From NCBI RefSeq assembly GCF_900156815.1, contig NZ_FTOT01000003.1:124001-188000 (forward strand): a stretch of 64,000 bases of DNA, read 5' to 3'. How positions within the stretch are numbered: position 1 is the first letter of the stretch; every line of letters begins with the position of its first letter. The notes below the pieces were generated by a model. It was not told the DNA's origin, did not search any database, and saw nothing but the letters and a program-made list of their open reading frames with translations. Positions 42,156-50,652 of this stretch are shown here, one piece after another. Origin of the DNA: Gemmobacter megaterium. Its GTDB lineage: Bacteria; Pseudomonadota; Alphaproteobacteria; Rhodobacterales; Rhodobacteraceae. The translations under genes were made by a program, and so were the position numbers.

Positions 42156-43261
42156 ATGACGACCAATACAACGCTCACGCGCCGCGGCGCGCTGGGACTG
42201 GCAGCCGGGGCGCTGGCACTGGGGCTGGCCGGACCGGCCGCGGCCGAAGTCAGCTTTGCGGGCAAGACGATCGAATGGATCATCCCGTTCTCGGCCGGGG
42301 GTGGCTCGGACACCTGGGCGCGGTTCAACGCGCCGCTGCTGAGCAAATACCTGCCGGGCAATCCCGTCGTGGTGGTGGTGAACGAACCCGGCGGCGGTTC
42401 GACCAAGGGCACCAACCTGTTCGCGGCGCGGGCCAAGCCTGACGGGCTGATGATCCTTGGCACCTCGGGCTCGACGCAGTTTCCCTATCTGCTGGGCGAT
42501 CCGCGCGTGCGCTATGAATACAAGGACTGGAGGATCGCCATGGCGGGTCCGACTGGCGGGGTGGTCTATACCACGCCAAAGCTGGGCCTGAAGGGACCGG
42601 ACGATATTGCCATGCTCAAGGGCAAGGAACTCGTCTACGCCAGCCAGGGCGCAACCTCGCTGGATCTGGTGCCGCTGCTGGGCTTCCGGCTGATGGATTT
42701 CAAGGTGCAGCACGTCTTCGGCTTCAAGGGCGTGGCGACGGGCGGCTGGCCTTTGAGCGGGGCGAGGTCAACATCGACTATCAAACCTCGTCGGCCTACA
42801 TCAAGAGCGTCAAGCCGCTGGTCGATGCCGGGCAGGCGATCCCGCTGTTCAGCTGGGGTGTGCTGAACGAGGCCGGCGAGGTTGTGCGTGACCCGACCTT
42901 CCCCGACCTGCCGTCGTTCGTCGAAGCCTACGAGACGCTGACCGGCGCGGCGCCGACTGGCCCGGACTATGACGCCTATTCCGCCTTCTTTACCGCAGGG
43001 TTCCCGGCGCAGAAAATGACCTTCCTGCCCAAGGGCACATCGGACGAGATCGTCGCGGCCTATCAGAAGGCCTTCGAGGACATGAAATCCGACCCGGACT
43101 ATCAGGCCAATGCCGAGGCGGTGCTGGGCACCTACGAACAGGTCACCGGCCCGCTGGCCCAGGCGCTGTTCGAACGTGGCACCACCATCGCACCCGAGCT
43201 GCGCCGCCAGGTGGCGGACATGCTGGGGTCCGAATACGGGGTCAAGCTGGGCGAGAACTGA
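42156..43261 (+). pseudogene. tctC: Tripartite tricarboxylate transporter binding protein TctC, frameshifted
   Basis: Periplasmic substrate-binding protein with a Tat-type signal (TLTRRGALGLAAGALALGLA) and mature sequence typical of TctC: GKTIEWIIPFSAGGGSDTWAR, VVVNEPGGGSTKGTNLF, QGATSLDLVPLLGFR. After HVFGFKG the frame shifts by one; the other frame then reads RGDGRLAFERGEVNIDYQTS and continues to the normal C-terminus at 43261. Restoring one C near 42731 (AAGGGCGTGG to AAGGGCCGTGG) gives a full-length protein of about 368 residues. So either a single-base deletion has inactivated the gene or one base was missed in sequencing. Ribosome site AAGGGGAGG. Confidence 0.85.
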
Positions 43262-43364
43262 TCGTCACGCCGGGCAGGCGGTCGCCACAGAACGCCTGCC
43301 CCCCACCTTTCGCATGAAAATCTGAACCGTCGCGCCACATGCGACAAACACGGGAGCCGCTGCC

Positions 43365-45359
43365 GTGGTCGATACCCTTTTTGCTGCGCTTGGGGCGCTG
43401 CTGACCTTCCAGCATCTGTTCTACATGCTTATCGGCGTGTCGGTCGGGCTGGTCATCGGGGTGATCCCCGGTCTGGGCGGCATCGCCGGATTGTCGCTGC
43501 TGATCCCGTTCCTGTACGGCATGGAGGAGACGGCGGCGCTGGCCATGCTGATCGGCCTTGTCGCGGTGATCCCCACCTCGGACACGTTCTCGTCGGTGCT
43601 GATGGGCATTCCGGGGTCATCCGCAAGCCAGGCCACGGTGCTGGACGGCTTTCCGCTGGCGCGGCAGGGACAGGCGGCACGGGCGCTGTCGGCGGCCTTC
43701 ATCTCGTCCATGGCCGGCGGGATCTTCGGGGCCATCATCCTGACCGGCTTTGTGGTCATCGCGCGACCGCTGATCCTGTCCTTCGGCTCGGCAGAACTGT
43801 TCATGCTGGCGCTGTTCGGCCTGTCGATGGTGGCGGTGCTGGCAGGACGCAGTCTGGCCAAGGGGCTGGCCGCCTGCTGTATCGGGCTGATCATCGGATC
43901 CATCGGCGGGGCGCCCGCGACCGGCGAGTTCCGCATGATCTTTGGCTTTGACTATCTGTATGACGGCATTCCGCTGGTGATTGTCGGCCTTGGCTTCTTT
44001 GCCATTCCCGAAATCGCCGATCTGTTGCGCCGCAACTCGGCCATTGCCTCGGGCCATGCATTGGGGTCGGGCTGGTTCCAGGGGGTGCGCGACTGGTGGG
44101 CAAATGTCTGGCTGTCGATGCGCTGCGCGGGCATGGGCTGCATCATCGGGGCGATTCCCGGCCTTGGCGGGTCGGTCGTGGACTGGATCGCCTATGGCCA
44201 TGCCGTCCAGACCACCAAGAAGGATCCGCAGTTCGGCAAGGGTGACATCCGCGGCGTGATCGCCCCGGAAAGCTCCAACAACGCCATGCAGGGCGGGGCG
44301 CTGCTGCCCACCATGCTGTTCGGCATTCCGGGGTCGGGCGCAATGGCGGTGTTTCTGGGCGGCATGGTGCTGCTGGGCATCCAGCCGGGGCCGTCGATGG
44401 TCGGGGCGGATCTGAACATCACCTATTCCGTCGTCTGGTCGCTGGCGCTGGCCAATGTGATGGGCGCGGGCATCTGTCTGGCGCTGGCCATCCCGATTTC
44501 GCGGCTGACCCAGATCCCGTTCCAGCGGCTGGCGCCCTTCATGATCGTGCTGATCTGCTTTGCCGCCTTTCAGGCCACGCGGTCGCTGGCCGATCTGGTC
44601 GCGCTGCTGGGGCTGGGCGTGCTGGGCGTGCTGATGAAGCGCTTTGGCTGGCCGCGCCCGGCGCTGCTGATCGGCTATGTTCTGGCCCCGCAGGCCGAGA
44701 CCTATTTCTATCAGGCGCTTCAGTTCAACGGCTGGTCGTTCGTGACCCGCCCCGGCGTGATCGCCATCGGGCTGATGACCCTGGCCTCGATCTGGTTCGG
44801 CCTGCGCAACCGGGTGGATGAACATGGCCATGTCGTGCCGAATGCCGATGATGCCCCTGACGTGCCCAGCTTTCGCGCGCATCTGCCGCAGATCGCCTTT
44901 GCCGTTGCCATGGCCGGGGTGCTGCTGGTCGCGCTGCTGGATGCGGTGCAGCACGATTTTCTTGCACAGGTCTTTCCGCTGTCGGTGTCGGTGATCGGGC
45001 TGGGGATGCTGGCCATTCTGGTGCCGCAGCTGATCCGGGGCAAGACGGGGCATCATTCGCACTTTGACGCCGAGCTGACGGGCGAACATGTCGGCCAGCC
45101 GGGCATCGGCACCCTGTGGGGCGGTCTTGGCTGGGTTGCCGGTCTGGTCGGGCTGACCGCGCTGATCGGGTTCTATGCCGCGCTGCTGGTGTTCTTTCCG
45201 CTGTTCCTGGTGGTGCGCGCCAAGGCCAGCCCGCTGGCCACCCTGCTGATGACCGCAGGCGCGGCAGGCGTGATCCTGGTGCTGGCCAACGCCCTGTCGC
45301 TGAACTTTCCCGCCGGGTTTGCACAGGACATGTTCGACCTGCCCTGGCCCTTCCGCTGA
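43365..45359 (+). CDS. Tripartite tricarboxylate transporter permease, TctA fused to TctB
   Basis: A 664-residue membrane protein. Residues 1 to about 490 are TctA: GVIPGLGGIAGLSLLIPF, IPTSDTFSSVLMGIPGSSASQATVLDGFPLARQG, and a second internal repeat with GAIPGLGGSVVDWIAYG, GVIAPESSNNAMQGGALLPTMLFGIPGSGA. The last about 150 residues, after a hydrophilic stretch (RNRVDEHGHVVPNADDAP), add four more helices matching TctB in size and pattern. Normal TctA proteins are about 500 residues and TctB is separate, so this is a natural fusion with no tctB gene nearby. GTG start with GGGAG upstream. Confidence 0.88.
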   Translation: MVDTLFAALGALLTFQHLFYMLIGVSVGLVIGVIPGLGGIAGLSLLIPFLYGMEETAALAMLIGLVAVIPTSDTFSSVLMGIPGSSASQATVLDGFPLARQGQAARALSAAFISSMAGGIFGAIILTGFVVIARPLILSFGSAELFMLALFGLSMVAVLAGRSLAKGLAACCIGLIIGSIGGAPATGEFRMIFGFDYLYDGIPLVIVGLGFFAIPEIADLLRRNSAIASGHALGSGWFQGVRDWWANVWLSMRCAGMGCIIGAIPGLGGSVVDWIAYGHAVQTTKKDPQFGKGDIRGVIAPESSNNAMQGGALLPTMLFGIPGSGAMAVFLGGMVLLGIQPGPSMVGADLNITYSVVWSLALANVMGAGICLALAIPISRLTQIPFQRLAPFMIVLICFAAFQATRSLADLVALLGLGVLGVLMKRFGWPRPALLIGYVLAPQAETYFYQALQFNGWSFVTRPGVIAIGLMTLASIWFGLRNRVDEHGHVVPNADDAPDVPSFRAHLPQIAFAVAMAGVLLVALLDAVQHDFLAQVFPLSVSVIGLGMLAILVPQLIRGKTGHHSHFDAELTGEHVGQPGIGTLWGGLGWVAGLVGLTALIGFYAALLVFFPLFLVVRAKASPLATLLMTAGAAGVILVLANALSLNFPAGFAQDMFDLPWPFR

Positions 45360-45370
45360 CCGCCTTTTCG

Positions 45371-45401
45371 CCCGCGTCCCCCCGGACGCGGGCTTTGTCT
45401 T
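45371..45401. terminator. Terminator-like hairpin between transporter and prpF genes
   Basis: CCCGCGTCC-CCCC-GGACGCGGG followed by CTTTGTCTT: perfect 9-bp arms, tight loop and a T-rich tail, 12 bp after the permease stop. It may partly separate transport and enzyme gene expression, as the prpF start lies only 19 bp further on. Confidence 0.65.
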
Positions 45402-45419
45402 GCACCGCAGGAGACGACG

Positions 45420-46511
45420 ATGGCCCAGACCGCCATTCCCTTTCACTTCTTTCGTGGCGGCACCTCGCGCGGGCCGTATTTCCGGCGCGAGGATCTGCCG
45501 CAAGACCGGGACACGCTGGCCCGTGTGCTGATCGCCGCCATCGGCTCAGGGCACAAGCTGAACATCGACGGCATCGGCGGCGGGGCGGCAGTGACCACCA
45601 AGGTGGCGATGCTGTCGCGCTCTGACAGCAATGACAGCGACATCGACTATTTCTTTGCGCAGGTCAGCGTCGAGGACGGGCTGGTCGATTTCAAACCCAC
45701 CTGCGGCAACATCCTGTCGGGGGTGGGACCGGCCGCAGTGGAAATGGGCCTGATCGCGCCGCAAGGCGATGTCACGCGCATCCGGGTGCATTCGGTCAAT
45801 ACCGGCGCCAGGGTCGAGGCGGTGGTGCGCACCCCAGGCGGGCAGGTGGACTATGAGGGCACCGCGGCCATCGACGGCGTGCCCGGCACGGCGGCGCCGA
45901 TCTATCTGAACTTCATGGATGTGGTCGGATCGGCCACCGGGGCGCTGTTGCCAACGGGCAGGCTGCGCGATGTGATCGACGGGATCGAGATCACCTGCAT
46001 GGATGTGGCCATGCCCATCGCCATCGCCCGCGCTGCCGATTTTGGTCTGACAGGCTATGAAACCGCCGACGAACTGGACGCAAACCGCGACTTCTACGCC
46101 CGGATGGAACCGATCCGGCAAGAGGCCGGGCGCCGCATGGGCATGGGCGACGTGTCGAAATCGGTGACGCCGAAATTCGCATTGCTGGCCCCGCCGCGCC
46201 AGGGCGGCACGCTGACGGCGCGATATTTCATGCCCTGGAATTGCCATCCGACCATGGCGGTGACGGGCGCGCAATGCCTGGCCTCTTGCGCGCTGACACC
46301 GGGAACCGTGGCCGAGGGGCTGGCCACGCTGCCCGAAGGCACGCCCGCGCTGGTGGTGTTGGAACATCCGGGTGGGGCCATCGACGTGACGGTCGATTAC
46401 GAGAACGGCCCCGATGGCTTTGTGCTGAAATCCGCAGGGCTGCTGCGCACCGCGCGGCTGCTGGCCAAGGGCTCGGTCATGGTGCCCGCCACCGTCTGGG
46501 ACGGAAGATGA
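45420..46511 (+). CDS. prpF: PrpF/4-oxalomesaconate tautomerase family isomerase
   Basis: A 363-residue enzyme of the PrpF/GalD family, which moves double bonds in tricarboxylic acids such as methylaconitate, aconitate and oxalomesaconate. Visible: HFFRGGTSRGPYFRREDLP at the start, KLNIDGIGGGAAVTTKVAML, and VDFKPTCGNILSGVGPAAVE, in which Cys (CGN) is one of the two expected active-site residues. Later GMGDVSKSVTPKFALLAPP and HPTMAVTGAQCLASC. CAGGAGA precedes the ATG. Next to tct and tcu genes, trans-aconitate/cis-aconitate isomerisation is a plausible role. Confidence 0.85.
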   Translation: MAQTAIPFHFFRGGTSRGPYFRREDLPQDRDTLARVLIAAIGSGHKLNIDGIGGGAAVTTKVAMLSRSDSNDSDIDYFFAQVSVEDGLVDFKPTCGNILSGVGPAAVEMGLIAPQGDVTRIRVHSVNTGARVEAVVRTPGGQVDYEGTAAIDGVPGTAAPIYLNFMDVVGSATGALLPTGRLRDVIDGIEITCMDVAMPIAIARAADFGLTGYETADELDANRDFYARMEPIRQEAGRRMGMGDVSKSVTPKFALLAPPRQGGTLTARYFMPWNCHPTMAVTGAQCLASCALTPGTVAEGLATLPEGTPALVVLEHPGGAIDVTVDYENGPDGFVLKSAGLLRTARLLAKGSVMVPATVWDGR

Positions 46512-47473
46512 GGGTTCACATCCTGGACGACTGGTCCGACACGCTGCGCCATCTGCCCTGCTTCGGGCGGCTGGCGGGGCATGAGGTGACGGTCTGGACT
46601 GATCATGCCGAAGGGCCGGACCTCGCCCGCCGCCTGCACGGGGCCGAGGCGATCTGCCTGTTCCGCGAACGCACCCGCATCACCGCCGATCTGCTGGCCG
46701 CCTTGCCCGATTTGCGGCTGGTGTCCGGGCGCGGGGCCTGGCCGCATGTGGATGTGGCCGCCTGCGCCGCGCGCGGTGTGGCCTTTGCCTCGCGCAAACC
46801 CGCCGAGGCGCCGAACCACGCCGCTGCCGAACTGACCTGGGCGCTGATCCTGGCGGCCTTGCGCGATCTGCCGGGCCAGATGGCCAGCCTGCGCGCCGGG
46901 CACTGGCAGACAGGCGTGGGACGCACGCTGCGCGGCAAGACCATCGGCATCTATGGCCATGGACGCATCGGACGGCTGGTCGCGGGCTATGCAGAGGCGT
47001 TCGGGGCGCGGGTGCTGTGGTGGGGTTCCGCCGCCGGACGTGCCCGCGCTGTGGCCCAAGGTGGCACGGTGCCCGACAGCCGCGCCGCGTTTTTCGCGCA
47101 ATCCGACATCGTGACCCTGCACCTGCGCCTGACACCTGAAACTGCGGGGATCATCACGCCCGAGGATCTGGCACAGATGCAGCCGCGCGCCCTGCTGGTC
47201 AACACCGCCCGCGCCGGGCTGATCGCGCCGGGGGCCTTGCTGGCGGCGCTCAGGGCCGGGCGGCCCGGCCATGCCGCGCTGGATGTGTTCGACGCGGAGC
47301 CGCTGACCGACAGCGCCGATCCGCTGCTGTCCCACCCCCGCGTCATCGCCACCCCGCATCTGGGCTTTGTCACCGAAGACGAGATTGATCTGCAATTCGC
47401 GGATATCTTTGATCAGGTGACGGCCTTTGCCGCTGGTCGGCCGATCCACCTTGTCACCCCTCCGGGCGCTTGA
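46508..47473 (+). CDS. D-isomer-specific 2-hydroxyacid dehydrogenase
   Basis: A 321-residue NAD(P)-dependent dehydrogenase. The NAD-binding motif is TIGIYGHGRIGRLVAGYA. The catalytic Arg, Glu and His region is readable as LLVNTARAGLIAPGALL, HAALDVFDAEPL and VIATPHLGFVTEDE. It starts within the PrpF stop (ATGA overlap), so the two are co-translated, and its last 20 bases overlap the convergent AbrB-type gene. It may reduce or oxidise a 2-hydroxy acid made in the tricarboxylate pathway; the substrate is not predictable. Confidence 0.88.
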   Translation: MRVHILDDWSDTLRHLPCFGRLAGHEVTVWTDHAEGPDLARRLHGAEAICLFRERTRITADLLAALPDLRLVSGRGAWPHVDVAACAARGVAFASRKPAEAPNHAAAELTWALILAALRDLPGQMASLRAGHWQTGVGRTLRGKTIGIYGHGRIGRLVAGYAEAFGARVLWWGSAAGRARAVAQGGTVPDSRAAFFAQSDIVTLHLRLTPETAGIITPEDLAQMQPRALLVNTARAGLIAPGALLAALRAGRPGHAALDVFDAEPLTDSADPLLSHPRVIATPHLGFVTEDEIDLQFADIFDQVTAFAAGRPIHLVTPPGA

Positions 47474-48524
47474 TGCCCAGCAGGCGCGCCGCCACCGGCG
47501 CGCCCAGAATGACCACCACGATCCGGGTCAGGTGATGCAGGATCACAAACCCCAGATCCGCCCCCGCAACCAGCGCCAGCACCGTCATTTCCGCCTGACC
47601 GCCAGGGGCAAAGGCCAGGAACCCCTCGACCGGCTGGGCCAGCCCGGTCAAGGTCACGATCTCGGTAAAGATTGCGGCCAGCACCGCCAGAACCGCCACG
47701 AAGGCCAGTCCCGACAGGATGAAGCTGCGCAATTCGCGCAAGGTGACGCCGACATATTGCACCCCGATGCCCAGGCCGATGAACAACTGCGCCAGCAGGA
47801 TCGCCTCGGCCGGGGGGCGGCTGTGGATCAGCCCGCCCAGCGACAGCGCCGCCGTCAGGATCATTGGCCCCAGGATCGAGGCGCCGAACAGGCCGATCCG
47901 CTCTGCCACCTTCCAGCCGATTACCGCCGCCCCTGCCATCAGCGCCAGTTCGATCACGGGCAGATCGCGCACCGGCGCCCCCAGCGCACCTGTCAGGCTG
48001 GAGCCATAGAGCCCGGTCAGGATGATCGGTGCCAGCGTCACGATGATCAGCACCCGCGTCGCATGGATCAGCGCCAGCGCCCGCGCATCGCCCCCCGCCT
48101 CTTTGCCGAACAGCACCATGTCCTGCAATCCGCCTGGCATGGCGGCATACCAGGCCGTGACCGGATCATAGCCCAGACGGCGAAAGAACGGCACGCCCAC
48201 CAACCCGATGATCACCACATAGACCGGCACCAGCGCAACGCTGCCCGCCATCTGCGGAATGCGCCCCACCACCTCGGGCGTGATCGAGGCGCCGACCGCC
48301 ACGCCAAGAATGGTGCGCGCAAGGGTGGAGATGGTGCCCATCCCCTTCAGCGGCGCTCCGGCCAGCGCGGCGATCAGGCAGGCCGCCATCGGACCGAACA
48401 GGAAGGGCAGCGGCAGGCCCAGCAGGTGGAACACCCCCGCCCCCAGCAGCGCAAGGGCCAGCGTGGCCATCCGGCGCGACATCTGATCAGGCACAAGGCT
48501 GCGGGGGGCGGGCAAAAGGGGCAC
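47454..48524 (-). CDS. AbrB-type (ammonia monooxygenase family) integral membrane protein
   Basis: A 356-residue membrane protein with about ten helices. The repeated pattern (LLGLPLPFLFGPMAACLIAAL, and a second half FGASILGPMILTAALSL) and the AMPGGLQDMVLFGKEAGGDARALALIHATRVLIIV segment are typical of the AbrB duplicated family, annotated in many genomes as putative transporters near tricarboxylate and aliphatic acid catabolism genes. GTG 48524 with AAGGA upstream is preferred, ATG 48482 is the alternative. Its end overlaps the convergent dehydrogenase by 20 bp. Divergent from gntR. Confidence 0.85.
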   Translation of the reverse strand: MPLLPAPRSLVPDQMSRRMATLALALLGAGVFHLLGLPLPFLFGPMAACLIAALAGAPLKGMGTISTLARTILGVAVGASITPEVVGRIPQMAGSVALVPVYVVIIGLVGVPFFRRLGYDPVTAWYAAMPGGLQDMVLFGKEAGGDARALALIHATRVLIIVTLAPIILTGLYGSSLTGALGAPVRDLPVIELALMAGAAVIGWKVAERIGLFGASILGPMILTAALSLGGLIHSRPPAEAILLAQLFIGLGIGVQYVGVTLRELRSFILSGLAFVAVLAVLAAIFTEIVTLTGLAQPVEGFLAFAPGGQAEMTVLALVAGADLGFVILHHLTRIVVVILGAPVAARLLGIKRPEG

Positions 48525-48544
48525 GATCTGGTCCTTGCGCTAAA

Positions 48545-48564
48545 TTGTATCCAACTGTATACAT
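48545..48564. promoter_or_regulatory. FCD-GntR operator-like repeats in the AbrB-GntR divergent region
   Basis: TTGTAT (48545-48550) and CTGTAT (48555-48560) repeat ten bases apart, and TGTATACA at 48556-48563 is a perfect 8-bp palindrome close to the known FadR-type GntR half-site TNGTNNNACNA. The gap is only 71 bp, so it could control both genes. Confidence 0.5.
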
Positions 48565-48595
48565 CTGAACACAGAAACTGCAAGCGAGTCGTTTC

Positions 48596-49264
48596 ATGGC
48601 TGACGAAATCGAAGGCCCGCAGGGGCAAGGCGCCTATCGCCGCCTGCTGGAGGATATCCGCAGCGGGGCGCTGGCGCCCGGTGCGCGGTTGCGTGAAACG
48701 GACCTGGCCGAACGCCTGGGCATCAGCCGCACCCCCGTGCGCGAAGCGATCCGGCAGTTGGAGGCAGACGGGCTGGTCGTTCACCTGCCCCGGCAGGGCG
48801 CGACCATCCGCAGCCTCGATCATGCCGAAGTGGTCGAACTCTACGAGATGCGCATCGTGCTGGAGGGCACGGCGGCACGGCTGGCCGCGCGGGCGGCCTC
48901 GGACATCGAGCTGGCAGAGCTGGCGGCGCTGAATACCGAACTGGGGCAGGCCCCCGCAGGGCCTCAGGCGCGCGAGCTGAACCGGGTGTTCCATCGCACG
49001 CTGATCGAGGCCGCGCGCAACCGCTTTCTGATCAAGGCCATGAGCGCGCTGCAAAAGACCTTGCTGATCCTTGGCCCGACCACGCTGTCCGATCCGGGCC
49101 GCGCACAGACAGCGGTAGGCGAACATGCCGCCGTTCTGGCCGCCTTGCAGGCCCGCGACGGGCTGGCCGCCGAAATCGCCATGCGCGCCCATGTCGAGGC
49201 CGCCTTGTCCGCCCGCATCCGCGGAATGCGGGGCCGTGAACTGCCGATGGAGGATGGTGTATGA
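48596..49264 (+). CDS. FCD-type GntR transcriptional regulator
   Basis: A 222-residue regulator of the FadR subfamily. Winged helix: YRRLLEDIRSGALAPGARLRETDLAERLGISRTPVREAIRQLEADGLVVHLPRQGATI. FCD effector domain follows with LYEMRIVLEGTAARLAARAA, LNRVFHRTLIEAARNRFLI and a late GEHAAVLAALQARDGLAAEIAMRAHVEAA, which contains the metal/ligand His pattern of FCD proteins. Its stop overlaps the tcuA start (ATGA), so it is the first gene of the gntR-tcuAB unit. In Salmonella the tcu regulator is a LysR protein, so the regulator differs here. Confidence 0.92.
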   Translation: MADEIEGPQGQGAYRRLLEDIRSGALAPGARLRETDLAERLGISRTPVREAIRQLEADGLVVHLPRQGATIRSLDHAEVVELYEMRIVLEGTAARLAARAASDIELAELAALNTELGQAPAGPQARELNRVFHRTLIEAARNRFLIKAMSALQKTLLILGPTTLSDPGRAQTAVGEHAAVLAALQARDGLAAEIAMRAHVEAALSARIRGMRGRELPMEDGV

Positions 49265-50652
49265 AAAATTGGCCCGAGGTCTTTGATCTGGCCGTCGTGG
49301 GCGGCGGCAATGCCGCCCTGTGCGCCGCGATCACCGCTGCCGAAGCGGGCGCCAGCGTGCTGATCCTGGAAGGGGCGCCGGTCGCCTATCGCGGCGGCAA
49401 CAGCCGCCATACCCGCAACTTTCGCTGTATGCACCATGGCCCGATGGCGCCGCTGATCGACAGCTATGAGGAAGAGGAATATTTCCACGACCTGATGCTG
49501 GTGACCAAGGGCAAGACCGATGAGGGGCTGGCCCGGCTGGCCATCCGGTCATCCGAGGAGTGCCTGCCCTGGATGCAGGCGCATGGCGTGCGGTTCCAGC
49601 CGTCGCTGTCGGGCACGCTCAGCCTGGGGCGGACCAATGCCTTCTTTCTGGGGGGCGGCAAGGCGCTGGTGAATGCCTATTACAACACCGCCACCGATCT
49701 GGGCGTTCACATCGCCTATGAGGCGCAAGTCACCCATGTGCACCGCGAGGGCGACCGCATCACCCATCTGGAGGCAGAGATTGCCGGGCGCCCCGTGACG
49801 GTGGCGGCGCGCGCATTTGTTCTGGCCTCGGGCGGGTTTCAGGCCGATATCGACTGGCTGGCCCGCGCCTGGGGGCCCGCCGCGCGCAACTTCCTGATCC
49901 GGGGCACGCCCTACAACCGGGGCGTTGTCTTGCGCGACATGCTGGATCAGGGCGCGGCCTCTGTCGGCGACCCGACGCAGTGCCATGCCGTGGCCATCGA
50001 CGGGCGCGCGCCGAAATACGATGGCGGCATCGTCACCCGGCTGGATTGTGTGCCCTTTTCAGTGGTGCTGAACCGCGAGGGCGAACGGTTCTACAACGAG
50101 GGCGAGGATACCTGGCCGAAACGCTATGCGATCTGGGGCCGTCTGGTCGCGGCGCAGCCCGATCAGGTCGGCTATGCGCTGATCGACGCCAAGTCGATCG
50201 ACCTGTTCATGCCGTCGGTCTTTCCGCCGATCAAGGCCGATACGATCGAGGATCTGGCGGTCCGCATGGGGCTGGATCCGGCCCGCGTGGCGGCCACTGT
50301 CGCCAGCTTCAACGCCGCTTGCCGGCCTGGCCGCTTTCATCCGACCGAACTTGACGGGCTGGCCACCGAAGGGCTGGCCATCCCCAAGACCAACTGGGCC
50401 CGGCCGCTGGATACCCCGCCCTATTATAGCTACCAACTGCGCCCCGGCGTGACCTTCACCTATCTGGGGCTGAAGGTCGATGCCCGCGCGCAGGTTCATT
50501 CCGCCGAAGGCCCCATCCGCAACCTCTGGGCGGCGGGCGAGATCATGGCAGGCTCCATCCTGGGTCAGGGCTATCTGGCCGGGTTCGGCATGACCATCGG
50601 CACTGTCTTTGGACGCATCGCAGGCAAGGAGGCCGCCGCCCATGTCGCATGA
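49261..50652 (+). CDS. tcuA: Tricarballylate dehydrogenase TcuA (FAD protein)
   Basis: A 463-residue flavoprotein that oxidises tricarballylate to cis-aconitate, of the fumarate reductase/succinate dehydrogenase flavoprotein type. FAD motif: DLAVVGGGNAALCAAITAAEAGASVLILE, then RGGNSRHTRNFRCMHHGPMA, GGGKALVNAYYNTATDLGV, FVLASGGFQADIDWLAR, and C-terminal NLWAAGEIMAGSILGQGYLAGFGMTIGTVFGR. These match TcuA throughout. It starts in the GntR stop and overlaps tcuB by 11 nt. Electrons pass to TcuB. Confidence 0.92.
   Translation: MKNWPEVFDLAVVGGGNAALCAAITAAEAGASVLILEGAPVAYRGGNSRHTRNFRCMHHGPMAPLIDSYEEEEYFHDLMLVTKGKTDEGLARLAIRSSEECLPWMQAHGVRFQPSLSGTLSLGRTNAFFLGGGKALVNAYYNTATDLGVHIAYEAQVTHVHREGDRITHLEAEIAGRPVTVAARAFVLASGGFQADIDWLARAWGPAARNFLIRGTPYNRGVVLRDMLDQGAASVGDPTQCHAVAIDGRAPKYDGGIVTRLDCVPFSVVLNREGERFYNEGEDTWPKRYAIWGRLVAAQPDQVGYALIDAKSIDLFMPSVFPPIKADTIEDLAVRMGLDPARVAATVASFNAACRPGRFHPTELDGLATEGLAIPKTNWARPLDTPPYYSYQLRPGVTFTYLGLKVDARAQVHSAEGPIRNLWAAGEIMAGSILGQGYLAGFGMTIGTVFGRIAGKEAAAHVA

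Noticed and set aside
43617-45503. 628-codon minus-strand open frame opposite the TctA-TctB gene
   Set aside because: Composition is typical of an antisense shadow (Gln, Arg, His-rich) and the + strand encodes an unmistakable permease.
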